DNA of 64,000 nucleotides from Vibrio profundi (GCF_005281835.1 NZ_RZIS01000003.1:496001-560000), one strand, 5' to 3'. Positions 9,478 through 18,320 are shown, counted from the stretch's first letter. Notes: generated by a model from the letters alone, not told the origin. Made by a program: numbers and translations.

Positions 9478-10020
9478 ATGATGAATACAAATGTAAAGAA
9501 CTATAACGCTGTTTCAAGAATGTTCCACTGGCTTTCAGCCTTGGCAATCTTCGGACTGTTTGGTGTTGGATTATGGATGGTTGATCTGACTTACTACAGT
9601 GAGTGGTATAAGACAGCTCCTCATTGGCATCGCTCGGTCGGAATTATTCTTGCTGTGGTCACCATCGCACGTTATGTGTGGAAGAGTGTGACGGCGTCAC
9701 CAAAGGTGGAAGGTAAACCATACGAAGTCGTGGCTGCGAAAATCGTTCACGGCGTTATGTATCTAACAATGATTTTGATATTTGTATCTGGTTATCTGAT
9801 TTCGACTTCTGATGGCAGAGGTATCGAAGTATTTGACTGGTTTACTGTACCAGGTGCTGGTGAGCTATTTGAAAATCAATCAGATCTCGCTGGTTCAATT
9901 CATTATTACGCAGCTTGGGGACTGATTATTATGGCTGTTACCCATGCTTTAGCTGCCATTAAACATCACATTATCGATAAAGACGATACGCTACGAAAAA
10001 TGATAGGAGTTTCAAAATGA
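9478..10020 (+). CDS. Cytochrome b561 family protein (YceJ-like)
   Basis: A four-helix membrane cytochrome b of 180 residues. Histidines suited to haem ligation occur in FHWLSAL, HWHRSVGIIL, KIVHGVMYL and VTHALAAI. The family shuttles electrons in the inner membrane. Its stop codon overlaps the start of the YceI gene (ATGA), the same pairing as E. coli yceJ-yceI. The start is ATG 9478 or the next codon, 9481; an upstream in-frame TTG (9433) would add an unlikely non-membrane leader. The physiological electron partner is unknown. Confidence 0.88.
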   Translation: MMNTNVKNYNAVSRMFHWLSALAIFGLFGVGLWMVDLTYYSEWYKTAPHWHRSVGIILAVVTIARYVWKSVTASPKVEGKPYEVVAAKIVHGVMYLTMILIFVSGYLISTSDGRGIEVFDWFTVPGAGELFENQSDLAGSIHYYAAWGLIIMAVTHALAAIKHHIIDKDDTLRKMIGVSK

Positions 10021-10586
10021 AAAAATCAATTATTGCTACTGGATTAGCTTTCGCAATGGCGATGCCTTTCGCAGCAAATGCAGCTGATTACGTAATTGAT
10101 ACAAAAGGTGCTCACGCATCAATTAACTTTAAAGTTAGCCACCTTGGTTACAGCTTCATTAAAGGCCGTTTCAATAAATTTGAGGGTGACTTCTCTTTTG
10201 ACGAAAGTAATGTTGAAGCTTCAAAAGTTAACGTAACAGTCGATACTCGCAGCTTGGATTCAAACCATGCTGAACGTGATAAGCACATTCGCAGCGAAGA
10301 CTTTATCAATGCGAGTAAGTTCTCTAACGCTACTTTCAACAGTACTAAAGTTGTTGATAAAGGCGACGGTAAACTAGACGTAATGGGTGACCTAACACTT
10401 CACGGTGTAACAAAGCCAATTACTATCGAAGCTGAATTCATCGGTGCTGGTCAAGACCCATGGGGCGGTGAACGTGCTGGCTTCAACGGAACAACTCGAC
10501 TAGAACTAGCGGACTTCGATATCGCGGTGATGGGTGCATCAAGCTACGTAGACATGGAACTTCATGTTGAAGGCGTGAAGAAGTAA
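10017..10586 (+). CDS. yceI: YceI family periplasmic lipid-binding protein
   Basis: A 189-residue secreted protein with a cleavable signal peptide (cut after AANA, residues 19-22). The mature part has the YceI lipocalin-like motifs: VIDTKGAHASINFKVSHLG, FNKFEGDFSFD, LDSNHAERDKHIRSEDF, GDLTLHGVTKPI. Family members bind isoprenoid or polyprenyl lipids and the E. coli gene responds to alkaline and osmotic stress. Translational overlap with the cytochrome b561 gene suggests both work together, perhaps on a quinone-like lipid; that is an inference. A clean terminator follows. Confidence 0.93.
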   Translation: MKKSIIATGLAFAMAMPFAANAADYVIDTKGAHASINFKVSHLGYSFIKGRFNKFEGDFSFDESNVEASKVNVTVDTRSLDSNHAERDKHIRSEDFINASKFSNATFNSTKVVDKGDGKLDVMGDLTLHGVTKPITIEAEFIGAGQDPWGGERAGFNGTTRLELADFDIAVMGASSYVDMELHVEGVKK

Positions 10587-10625
10587 TTCCCAACGCGATT
10601 GTTAGAGAAAATCTCTAGCATAAAT

Positions 10626-10655
10626 AAAGGCGCAAATTCGTTTGCGCCTTTTTTG
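10626..10655 (+). terminator. Rho-independent terminator of yceJ-yceI
   Basis: Stem AAAGGCGCAAA / TTTGCGCCTTT closed by TTCG, with a T run after it. Confidence 0.9.
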
Positions 10656-10710
10656 ATCTGTTTAGCTGTGCATGTAGAAAACATGGGGCCTCCCAGCTCA
10701 ACAAAGTCGA

Positions 10711-11292
10711 TCAGAAGAAATGATAGCTAATATAAGTTTTTATCGAACTGATTGAGTATCCGTGACCAAATTGTTGGTATGAATACTCTGCGCCAAGCTC
10801 TAGTTCATGGCCCGAGTTAAATATTGGGATATATACGCTCGCGCCAACTCCTGCGTAAGGCCGTACACCATGGAATTTGTCTTGGGAAATAAATACACCA
10901 TCGGTGCTAATATTTTCTTCCCCTTCATAATAGGTCCCACCTAGCTTGGCATATGGAAGTAGCCACAACCAAGGTTGCCGAACAACTAGTCCTAAATGAA
11001 AAGAGTTTAGCGTTACTTTTGATTTTGTGTTCCCGTCAAGGATATGGTCATACGCTAAGGAGTACTTTGCCTCCATTCCCCAAAATACATTGGGAAAGTA
11101 GCTGTAACCGATTAGGGTTGGGAATGGAATAGGGGTTGGTTCTTCTATATCTTCAAGCTTTCTTTGACCCTCAGCTCCATTCTTGTCTACTCGGGAGCGT
11201 TCAAATCCAATGTGGAATTGATGATGGCTGTCCATGCGGGCAGAACAAAGAGATGAAAAAAGAACTCCAAAGATAATAAGTAGAATGCGCAC
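10711..11292 (-). CDS. Small outer-membrane beta-barrel protein, paralogue 3 of 3
   Basis: A 193-residue exported protein with signal peptide (MRILLIIFGVLFSSLCSA) and a C-terminal Phe after alternating hydrophobic residues (YISYHFF), the outer-membrane insertion signal. Conserved blocks shared with its two neighbours are GYSYFPNVFWGMEAKYSLA, VVRQPWLWLLPYAKLGG, GVRPYAGVGASVYIPIFN and GHELELGAEYSY. The size suggests an eight-stranded barrel of the OmpA/OmpW kind, but I cannot name the family. It starts with GTG and lacks a clear Shine-Dalgarno sequence. It lies last in a row of three like-oriented paralogues, 126 bp after the previous one. Confidence 0.75.
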   Translation of the reverse strand: MRILLIIFGVLFSSLCSARMDSHHQFHIGFERSRVDKNGAEGQRKLEDIEEPTPIPFPTLIGYSYFPNVFWGMEAKYSLAYDHILDGNTKSKVTLNSFHLGLVVRQPWLWLLPYAKLGGTYYEGEENISTDGVFISQDKFHGVRPYAGVGASVYIPIFNSGHELELGAEYSYQQFGHGYSISSIKTYISYHFF

Positions 11293-11417
11293 AGTATATC
11301 ATAACGGAAATTATTGGTACATCGTATTCTATATTGTTGTATAGACTACCACAACGTAGTAACCGCACTTTATAGGGAAGAAACTTTGCCTATTTAGGTA
11401 GGTATGGGGGAATCTAT

Positions 11418-11987
11418 CTAAAAGAAATGATAGCTGATTTTGGTGGATATCGAACTCACATAGTAGCCCCGAGTGTAAGGTTGATATGAATACTCGAAAC
11501 CAAGTTCGAACTCATGTCCAGTATTAAATATAGGCATAAAAGCGCTCGCTCCTAAACCAACGTAAGGCTTGATACCGCGGTCACTTTCGTTTGTTGAACC
11601 TTGCGACGCTTTAAGCTGAAAAGAATTTACCCCTACTTCTATATAAGGTAACAACCATCTCCAAGGCTGCCTTACGACGCCGCCAAATTTAAGCGATTCA
11701 GATCGTACATCAATATAACCTTCATCGCCGTCAAGGCTGCCAAACGCTAAAGAATAGCTAGATTTGAATCCCCAAAAAATACTAGGGTAGTAACTGTAGC
11801 CTATGGCTGATGGGTAGAGTAGATGTTCCCATGAATCCACATAACTCTCTGAGAGTAAAGAGTCTCTCGGGATCCCTTCTTTGTGTATTTTTGTTATTTC
11901 ATACGCTATGTGTAAGTTATGTCCGGTTTTGTCGATTGCGAACGACAAAGTAGGGAATAGGCTCAAAATAACAACAAATAGACGCAC
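11418..11987 (-). CDS. Small outer-membrane beta-barrel protein, paralogue 2 of 3
   Basis: A 189-residue exported barrel-type protein: signal peptide MRLFVVILSLFPTLSFA and C-terminal KISYHFF. It shares with its neighbours the blocks GYSYYPSIFWGFKSSYSLA, VVRQPWRWLLPYIEVG, IKPYVGLGASAFMPIFNTGHEFELGFEYSYQP and the final SSISTKISYHFF. The loops between these blocks differ most, as expected for surface loops. It also starts with GTG. No terminator is obvious after it, so it could be co-transcribed with the downstream copy. Confidence 0.75.
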   Translation of the reverse strand: MRLFVVILSLFPTLSFAIDKTGHNLHIAYEITKIHKEGIPRDSLLSESYVDSWEHLLYPSAIGYSYYPSIFWGFKSSYSLAFGSLDGDEGYIDVRSESLKFGGVVRQPWRWLLPYIEVGVNSFQLKASQGSTNESDRGIKPYVGLGASAFMPIFNTGHEFELGFEYSYQPYTRGYYVSSISTKISYHFF

Positions 11988-12153
11988 AGATACAATCTCA
12001 TTAAATTACATATAGTATGTCGTACTTTAATTTTGTTCGGGTAACATTTCAAGTGATTTACAGTATTTAAGGGAGCGTCGTACTAATAAGGAAAGTGATG
12101 TGTGGTGATGATTACTCAAAGGTTATGCTACTCATTGCTTTTGAGTTATGTTT

Positions 12154-12194
12154 GAAAGACAGATTAGCTATGGCGTTTCACTAGTCTGTCTTTC
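12154..12194 (-). terminator. Long hairpin after the first barrel gene, possible terminator
   Basis: GAAAGACAGATTAG (12154-12167) pairs with CTAGTCTGTCTTTC (12181-12194), 14 bp with one G-T wobble and a 13-base loop. The T run on the minus strand is short (TTTCAAA), so termination is plausible but not certain. Confidence 0.45.
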
Positions 12195-12247
12195 GAAAAG
12201 AGGGGGAGTAGTCAAGTTTGAAACACTTTACGTGTCAGGAACACTAA

Positions 12248-12859
12248 TTAGAAGTGGTACTGGAAACTTGTCGAGATAGAATTTATGGAATAGCCGTGGC
12301 TGTAAGGCTGAAAACTGTACTCAGCGCCTAACTCAAATTCATGCCCAGTATTAAAAATTGGTATATATACACTCGCACCTAAGCCAAAGTAAGGGCGAAC
12401 TCCATAATAGTTATTGACTGACCAATCTGAACGATCAGAGTGGCTATCTACTCGCTCATTTGTTTCGAAGTAATTGATACCCGCTTTCGCGTATGGAAGT
12501 AACCAGTTCCAAGGTTGCCTGATGATACCGCCCAGTTTATAGGACTTAATTTTGACAGTGGTCATTGTTTCACCATCAGTAAATTGGCTTTGGGCTTTTG
12601 AATAACTGGTTTCTAACCCGAAAAATACTGATGGAAAATAGCTATAACCAAGAGTTGAAGGACGTAAGAAATCGGCAATAGTGTCATTATAGCTATCTGA
12701 AAATAGGCTACTTTTTTCAAAACCTTCTTTATCAATGCGTACGAAATCATACGCCACTGTAAATTGATGACCAACTGACGGGCCAGCTAGCACAGAATTT
12801 GAGGTGATTGCGACTAATACGCTTAGAAGACCTAACCTTCGCATAAACATTAATACCAT
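12248..12859 (-). CDS. Small outer-membrane beta-barrel protein, paralogue 1 of 3
   Basis: The first and longest copy in the paralogue row (203 residues; ATGs at 12859, 12850 and 12844 are all possible starts). Signal peptide RRLGLLSVLVAITSNSVLA; C-terminal TSFQYHF with terminal Phe. Shared blocks are GYSYFPSVFFGLETSYSKA, IIRQPWNWLLPYAKAGINYFE, GVRPYFGLGASVYIPIFN and GHEFELGAEYSFQPYSHGYS. A 260-bp gap with a long hairpin separates it from the second copy. Function is unknown; a surface-exposed small barrel fits best. Confidence 0.75.
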   Translation of the reverse strand: MVLMFMRRLGLLSVLVAITSNSVLAGPSVGHQFTVAYDFVRIDKEGFEKSSLFSDSYNDTIADFLRPSTLGYSYFPSVFFGLETSYSKAQSQFTDGETMTTVKIKSYKLGGIIRQPWNWLLPYAKAGINYFETNERVDSHSDRSDWSVNNYYGVRPYFGLGASVYIPIFNTGHEFELGAEYSFQPYSHGYSINSISTSFQYHF

Positions 12860-12930
12860 AAATCAAAAATATTGCGAACGATATATGGTAATTAATTCGA
12901 GTTCAAGCGAGAAATCTATTCGCCATATGT

Positions 12931-12960
12931 AGAAAATGCGCGAACTAATTGTTCGCGCAT
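12931..12960 (-). terminator. Rho-independent terminator of the FNT-CBS gene
   Basis: Perfect 10-bp stem ATGCGCGAAC / GTTCGCGCAT (12936-12960) with a 5-base loop. Read on the minus strand it is followed by TTTTC, 33 bp after the stop codon. Confidence 0.82.
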
Positions 12961-12992
12961 CTTCTATTCTTTGTTGTTCAGCCACTAATGAA

Positions 12993-14444
12993 TTATGCGG
13001 ATTCTAATTCATTAGTCTTTACTGCATGTAAACGCTCGCCATAGATCGGTCTTAATGCTTTCATGATTAACTCACGAGAAATCACACCGACTAAGACACT
13101 ATTTTCCAGTACAGGTAATACATGCGGTTGACTTACTTTCATCGCTTTTGCTCGCTCTTCTAGTGACAAGCTTGTTAGACGAGTAGCAATTCCCATGCTT
13201 GATGTTGGATATAACCGCTCATTGTCGATACAAAGGAATTCAGCGACATCAACTAGATTATCAGTCGCGCTAATAGCAATGACGTCACGGCTCATTAAAT
13301 CCACAACCTTTTGGCCTTTTACTGGAATGTAGTCTTGGCACCACAAATCCACCATTACATCGTGAACAGAGTAAAAACCGACCAAACGCCCAACGACGTC
13401 ACACACAGGTGCACCAGTGATATTAGCGTCAAGCAGAGTATCTATCGCGTCAGTTGTTGGCATTTCAGCGGTTAGTGTTACTGGCTTAGTGTTCATGATT
13501 TCTTTTATAAGAGTTTTAGCGTTCATAGGTGTTTCCTTAACCGACGTGGTATCTGCTGTCTGTGTAATAGATGTAATGTTTGTTGCTTTTAGTTGCGGGC
13601 GACGATAGATGCTCCAGTTAGCTAGCCCAACTAACACGGAGCCGCCAACGATATTCCCGAGCGTTACAGGTATAAGATTCGCCGTGACAAATTGATGTAT
13701 GTTGAGGTCGCTGTATTGTGCTGCCGACATACCAATTTGCTCCCAGAAAGTATTAGGGGCAAAATTTTGAATCGTGATGCCGAGTGGAACCATGAACATG
13801 TTAGCTACACTGTGTTCGAAACCTGTGCTGACGAACATGGCTACGGGTAACACGATCATCGCGGCTTTAGTCATGGCATTTGCAGAACTGAACGTTAACC
13901 ATATTGCTAGGCAAACCAAAAGGTTACACAAAACACCCAATGCAAAAGCCTGTACTGGGCTATGATGGAGTTTGTGCTGAGCAATATTAAGAGCGTTAAG
14001 GCCCCATTGGCCGTGATCCAGTTGATAAAGACCAGCTGCACTGACCAAAGCAAGCAAAAACATCGCGCCAATGAAATTGCCTAGGTATACCTTTCCCCAA
14101 ATCGATAACATTTTAGAAAAAGATATCTGCTTATTAGCCCATGAAATGCTCGACAACACGGAGCTAGTAAAAAGCTCGCCACCGCATATCACAATGAGGA
14201 TCAATCCCAAACTGAATGCGATGCCTCCGGCAAGTCGGCTAAGCCCCCAACCAGCATCGGCGCTTCCGGTTGTGACTGTGATATAGAATAAAAATGCGAG
14301 TCCAATAAAAGCGCCAGCCATGATCGCTAAACTAAATGTCATGCTACTGGTTTTATTCGCTTTACTTAGCGCGTATTTCTCAGCCTCCGCCATCATTTCT
14401 TTTGGTGAAAAAAGTTGATGATTTTCAGAAGTGTTTGTAGCCAT
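12993..14444 (-). CDS. focA: Formate/nitrite transporter (FNT) family channel fused to paired CBS domains
   Basis: A 483-residue fusion. Residues 1-285 form a FocA-type pentameric channel: N-terminal LFSPKEMMAEAEKYALSKA, then six membrane segments with GGELFTSSVL, GNFIGAMFLL, GVLCNLLVCLAIWL, GFEHSVANMFMVP and NLIPVTLGNIVGG, which are signature FNT stretches. After a linker of about 30 residues, residues 315-475 hold two CBS motifs (IMNTKPVTLTAEMP ... GRLVGFYSVHDVM; LMSRDVIAISATD ... LVGVISRELI). CBS pairs bind adenine nucleotides, so gating by energy state is a reasonable inference. A strong GAGGAGGGG ribosome site precedes the ATG. No pflB neighbour is present. FocA-like is favoured over NirC by sequence feel only. 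Confidence 0.85.
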   Translation of the reverse strand: MATNTSENHQLFSPKEMMAEAEKYALSKANKTSSMTFSLAIMAGAFIGLAFLFYITVTTGSADAGWGLSRLAGGIAFSLGLILIVICGGELFTSSVLSSISWANKQISFSKMLSIWGKVYLGNFIGAMFLLALVSAAGLYQLDHGQWGLNALNIAQHKLHHSPVQAFALGVLCNLLVCLAIWLTFSSANAMTKAAMIVLPVAMFVSTGFEHSVANMFMVPLGITIQNFAPNTFWEQIGMSAAQYSDLNIHQFVTANLIPVTLGNIVGGSVLVGLANWSIYRRPQLKATNITSITQTADTTSVKETPMNAKTLIKEIMNTKPVTLTAEMPTTDAIDTLLDANITGAPVCDVVGRLVGFYSVHDVMVDLWCQDYIPVKGQKVVDLMSRDVIAISATDNLVDVAEFLCIDNERLYPTSSMGIATRLTSLSLEERAKAMKVSQPHVLPVLENSVLVGVISRELIMKALRPIYGERLHAVKTNELESA

Positions 14445-14718
14445 AACCCCTCCTCAAATTACCTTTCATAACAAGTCCTCAAGTTATATTTCATAACCGT
14501 CCTAGTGGTGTGTTTAATATGAGTGCAGTGGAGTATTTCTCGCCTGCCAAACCAGATTAAGAGGAATGTAGGTAGAGGTAAAATTGATAATTTTGAGAAT
14601 GCTCATCAAATTTATTGATATAGTTTTTGTGGCAAGTAAAATGAAATCAATTGCTCATAAATACAGTGGAATCAGAGCTGTAGAATTAAAAAATGTCAGG
14701 CTGGCTAGGGAAGAAAGA

Positions 14719-15624
14719 TTGCGATATTCATTGAAACAACTCACCGTATTTGACGCTGTTGCCGATTCAGGAAGTGTTAGTCAAGCTGCGGATAAACTGG
14801 CGCTCACACAATCTGCGACCAGTATGTCATTAGCGCAGTTAGAAAAGATGCTCGGCAGGCCTTTGTTTGAAAGGCAAGGGAAGCAAATGGCATTAACACA
14901 TTGGGGGATGTGGTTAAGGCCGAAAGCTAAGCGATTGTTACAAGATGCCCAACAGATAGAAATGGGCTTTTATGAACAGCATTTGTTGAGTGGAGAAATT
15001 CGCTTAGGTGCAAGCCAAACCCCAGCGGAACACTTAGTTCCAGACCTTATCAGTATCATTGATAACGACTTTCCGGAGATGCGTATCGACCTTGGCGTGA
15101 AAAGTACCCAAAGCGTAATCAATGGTGTGCTCGACTATAAATATGATCTTGGTGTGATTGAAGGGCGGTGCGATGACAATAGGATCCATCAGGAAGTCTG
15201 GTGCCAAGACCATTTAACTGTTGTTGCATCCGCGCACCATCCATTCGCCAAGCGTGATAAAGTGAGTTTGGCTCAGTTGGAGCAGGCAAAATGGGTGCTA
15301 CGTGAACACGGCTCGGGAACTCGTAAAGTTTTTGATAGTTCAATACATCATTTAATCGCAGATCTTGATGTGTGGCGCGAATATGAACACGTTCCGGTGC
15401 TGCGTAGCCTCGTTGCGAACGGGCAATACCTAACATGTTTACCTTATCTAGATGTCGAACGATTTATTGAAGCGGGCTTATTGGTCGCGCTTAATGTTCC
15501 TGAGCTAGAAATGGATAGAACACTCTCATTCATTTGGCGTGCAGACATGGCCGAAAACCCACTAGCTGAATGCATAAAACGCGAAGGTAAGCGTATGATG
15601 AAAAGCAAACCAGCAATCTTCTAA
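14719..15624 (+). CDS. LysR family transcriptional regulator
   Basis: A 301-residue LysR regulator. TTG 14719 is chosen as the start because AGGGAAG (14707-14713) lies 5 bp upstream and the protein then begins LRYSLKQLTVFDAVADSGSV, the normal family start; the upstream in-frame ATG (14584) would add 45 residues of A+T-rich, non-homologous leader. The winged helix covers residues 1-60 (AADKLALTQSATSMSLAQLE, LGRPLFERQGKQMALT), followed by the periplasmic-binding-like effector domain (GEIRLGASQTPAEHLVPD). It resembles the YeiE/CysB-like group. It points toward the DUF1097 gene and away from focA; targets are not shown by the sequence. Confidence 0.88.
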   Translation: MRYSLKQLTVFDAVADSGSVSQAADKLALTQSATSMSLAQLEKMLGRPLFERQGKQMALTHWGMWLRPKAKRLLQDAQQIEMGFYEQHLLSGEIRLGASQTPAEHLVPDLISIIDNDFPEMRIDLGVKSTQSVINGVLDYKYDLGVIEGRCDDNRIHQEVWCQDHLTVVASAHHPFAKRDKVSLAQLEQAKWVLREHGSGTRKVFDSSIHHLIADLDVWREYEHVPVLRSLVANGQYLTCLPYLDVERFIEAGLLVALNVPELEMDRTLSFIWRADMAENPLAECIKREGKRMMKSKPAIF

Positions 15625-15705
15625 TTTTTACTGATAACTAAATCTGTTGTTTTAACGATTGCGTATAAATACTTATGAGAAGTACAACGTGCGATACATA
15701 GTTTA

Positions 15706-15721
15706 TGTGATTTATATCACC
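15706..15721 (+). promoter_or_regulatory. CRP (cAMP receptor protein) binding site
   Basis: TGTGA-TTTATA-TCACC matches the CRP consensus TGTGA-N6-TCACA at nine of ten fixed positions. A TATATT box at 15746-15751 places the site near -44 of a probable start point, a class II-like activating position for the DUF1097 gene. Confidence 0.72.
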
Positions 15722-15806
15722 TGATAATTTGTAAAGTTCACATAGTATATTCGCTTGATTTTATGTGAGGCTAAGTTCAGTAGTTCGCCTACGGCTTAGA
15801 AAAAGT

Positions 15807-16313
15807 ATGAGTACATTAGTCGCTATATCGTTAACAACAGGTATTTTGTCCGGTCTTTGGGGATGGATAGCCATTTCATTTGGTTTATTATCTTGGGCTG
15901 GGTTTTTGGGCTGTACCAGTTATTTCGCTTCGCCTACGGGCGGCATAAAGGGATTAGCGGGTAGTTTGCTAACGAATATGACGGGTGTGTTCTGGGCTAT
16001 GGTGATTATCCACGGCTCAACTTTCGCTAGTCTAGAAATTCTTGGATACGTGATTACTGCAGTTGTCGCATTTTTTATGTGTATACAAGCGAAACAAGCG
16101 TGGTTGGGATATATCCCTGGTACGTTTATTGGCTCTTGTGCAACATTTGCGGCCGGTGGTGATTGGCAATTAGTCGTTCCTTCATTATTGGTCGGCGGTG
16201 TCTTCGGGTATCTAATGAAAGCGAGTGGACTTTGGCTACACGAAAAATCAAATCAGTCTTCAAATGAAGATAAACAGACAATCAAACTGTCGACTAAGAA
16301 AGCACAAGCTTAG
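15807..16313 (+). CDS. DUF1097 membrane protein (YcdZ-like)
   Basis: A 168-residue inner-membrane protein with about five hydrophobic helices. ATG 15807 is chosen since the family begins this way (ITTGILSGIWGW in E. coli YcdZ, here SLTTGILSGLWGW); a GTG at 15765 would add a basic leader. Conserved stretches are LLSWAGFLGCTSYFA, GYVITAVVAFFMCIQAKQ, PGTFIGSCATFA and GYLMKASGLWL. The C-terminal 30 residues are charged and cytoplasmic. A strong CRP site upstream suggests induction when glucose is scarce. The function of the family is unknown. Confidence 0.88.
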   Translation: MSTLVAISLTTGILSGLWGWIAISFGLLSWAGFLGCTSYFASPTGGIKGLAGSLLTNMTGVFWAMVIIHGSTFASLEILGYVITAVVAFFMCIQAKQAWLGYIPGTFIGSCATFAAGGDWQLVVPSLLVGGVFGYLMKASGLWLHEKSNQSSNEDKQTIKLSTKKAQA

Positions 16314-16373
16314 GCGATATCTGTTTATCCACCAGAAGATTACCCCCAATTAATTTGTATAAAGTATTTGTAC

Positions 16374-16402
16374 AGGCACACCAAATGGTGTGCCTTTTTT
16401 TG
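16374..16402 (+). terminator. Rho-independent terminator of the DUF1097 gene
   Basis: 10-bp stem AGGCACACCA / TGGTGTGCCT with a 2-base loop (16384-16385, opening to 4 bases in practice) and seven T. Confidence 0.92.
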
Positions 16403-16431
16403 TTGGGAGGGAAGTGTTTGGTGAACCTGCG

Positions 16432-18072
16432 TTAAGTGTTGCCGTTCGCCATGGTAATCACTCGTTTTAACGTCCACCTTAAAAGGATAGGGATGCACTC
16501 TTGCCCTTGGTTTTCGCAATGAGACACAATCGCCAGCGCTAAATCGGGTTTGGCGTGTTTCTTAAGCACTTTTGTGACCACTTTCTTCGGTGGGATAGGA
16601 TGGTCATGAGGGATCTTAATCATATCTTTGAAGAAGTTTTCGAAACCATTGGCATACAGATAATGTTCGATATCCTTATCAGGTAACTCCGTTAAACGAT
16701 GACGCGCTTGGTCATTTTCCAATTGAGACATCACAGTCGCAGCGTACTTTTTACCCGCGGCGTCGCCATCTGTCACAACATGCCAATCAATACCAAAGGC
16801 TTTAGCCACTTTTATCAAAGCTTTTAAACCAGATTGGGCAAATTCGATGATCTGAACGCCTTCCGCGGCAAGATTAAATCCGCATTGATTGGCAAGTTCA
16901 TTAAACAGCCAGACTTCTGTTTCTCCTTCAACTAGCAACCAACACCTAGCGAATAACGCACCTGAACGATGAAAGCGAATATGAAATCCGATTCGGCGTA
17001 GCTCATCTTTACAGAACTTATTGGTATTAAGTTGAGTCGCTATGGTTCGATCTGATTGTCGTACTAAACGACGAATAGATTGCAGAGGGACAGCAGCCAA
17101 TAATTCCCCGCTGTTGGTTGTGAGAATTTTTTGCATAGGGAGTTGCTGCAACAAACTCCACGCTCTGGCTAGGTGGGTCGGGTGCAATCGACCTTCCGGA
17201 TCTTCTAAGATCAATAACGGTCGAGCACAACGTCTAAGTTCTGTTGGTCCTTTAGCTTGTAGATACGCGTTGAGTAATCCCATAAACAACAAGCGCGTCT
17301 GCTTGTTTTGTGTTTCTTCAACAATCTGGTGGACGCTTTTATCGTTTGGCGCAACAGAGTAGAGCAAGCCATCACGTGGCTTACGTGGATTTTTGCGGGA
17401 CTGACTTTTAAATGAGAAATAATGTTCGACTAAACTTTGCATCGAATTGAGACTACTGCGCATTTCCCCTTTGTTTACGTGGCCAGGAATAGCGAGTAAT
17501 CGTCGACAAGTATTATCGATTCGCTTTTCTACGCGAGCATTTTGCCCAACATGAGCAGAATTTGCGTTAAACGGACGATCAAAGTAGCGGGAGTCACGTA
17601 AGCGAATCACTGGGTGCAAGGTCATAAGTTCTTGCGCGAGCTTTTCTGAGTGATGAAGTTTGAGAGGGTTACCTTCAATATCAAGAAATGCATAGTGCGT
17701 GGTTGTTTCGTATTGTTCTCGAGTGGCACTAATTCGATAGTAAATCCGGAACACACCGTGTTCGTCTTCTATCCAAATAGGTTTTAACCTGCGGTATCGC
17801 CCCGCATTTAGCTCGCTTTTGTCGTTGGCCTTAAGTGAAAGAATGATTTGAAGATGTTGAGATTGAGGGTGAGAAATAGAGTAGTCAACGTGGAAATCTT
17901 GCATTTCGAATTGGTACGGCACGCCGTCGGCAGGCAATACTACAGACAAAGCGTCGAGTAAGGACGACTTGCCCCAAGTGTTTTCACCAATTAAAGTCGT
18001 TAGCTCATCGAAAGCCAAAGACATGCGCTTAATACCACGAAAACCAGAAATCTCTATTCTTTCTAGTTGCAT
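16432..18072 (-). CDS. ybjD: OLD-family ATP-dependent endonuclease (YbjD-like)
   Basis: A 546-residue protein with an N-terminal SMC/ABC-type ATPase and a C-terminal TOPRIM nuclease. Walker A is GENTWGKSS (residues 29-37); the Walker B region is LLILEDPEGRLHPTHL, followed by the TTNSGELL segment. The TOPRIM part starts at LLVEGETEVWLF (conserved Glu) and has the acidic TDGDAAGKKY motif. It aligns along its length with E. coli YbjD as I remember it, including RCWLLVEGETE and EFAQSGLK. OLD nucleases cut DNA and some act in phage defence; the role of YbjD itself is unproven. A GGAG site 6 bp from the ATG supports the start. It is a single-gene unit with no reverse-transcriptase or UvrD-like Gabija partner. 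Confidence 0.9.
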   Translation of the reverse strand: MQLERIEISGFRGIKRMSLAFDELTTLIGENTWGKSSLLDALSVVLPADGVPYQFEMQDFHVDYSISHPQSQHLQIILSLKANDKSELNAGRYRRLKPIWIEDEHGVFRIYYRISATREQYETTTHYAFLDIEGNPLKLHHSEKLAQELMTLHPVIRLRDSRYFDRPFNANSAHVGQNARVEKRIDNTCRRLLAIPGHVNKGEMRSSLNSMQSLVEHYFSFKSQSRKNPRKPRDGLLYSVAPNDKSVHQIVEETQNKQTRLLFMGLLNAYLQAKGPTELRRCARPLLILEDPEGRLHPTHLARAWSLLQQLPMQKILTTNSGELLAAVPLQSIRRLVRQSDRTIATQLNTNKFCKDELRRIGFHIRFHRSGALFARCWLLVEGETEVWLFNELANQCGFNLAAEGVQIIEFAQSGLKALIKVAKAFGIDWHVVTDGDAAGKKYAATVMSQLENDQARHRLTELPDKDIEHYLYANGFENFFKDMIKIPHDHPIPPKKVVTKVLKKHAKPDLALAIVSHCENQGQECIPILLRWTLKRVITMANGNT

Positions 18073-18320
18073 AGGCAGCTCCTTACCGGATTCATCTGCT
18101 AATGTATTGAAAGCTAACAGATATCTTTAATCATAATAGATAAATTCCGGCAGCGTAGGCGGCGTTGTCACAATTGTGACGCAAATACCTAACCTTCTAT
18201 TCCTCTATATAATGTGACCGTGTAAAAAGATAAGAAATTTCTTTGCAGTTAAGTTTCATAAAATTCACGATTCTGTCATGATTCTCCTCTTAGTATGGAA
18301 GGGAAAAAGAGAGAGAAAAT

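Noticed and set aside
10711..12859. Three barrel genes as a phage or mobile insertion
   Set aside because: No integrase, flanking repeats or tRNA; local duplication explains them.
14584..14718. In-frame N-terminal extension of the LysR gene from ATG 14584
   Set aside because: The 45 extra residues look like translated A+T-rich leader, and TTG 14719 has AGGGAAG 5 bp upstream and gives the normal LysR start.
16432..18072. YbjD-type OLD nuclease as a Gabija or retron defence system
   Set aside because: No UvrD-like helicase, reverse transcriptase or other defence gene is adjacent; a single-gene YbjD is the simpler reading.
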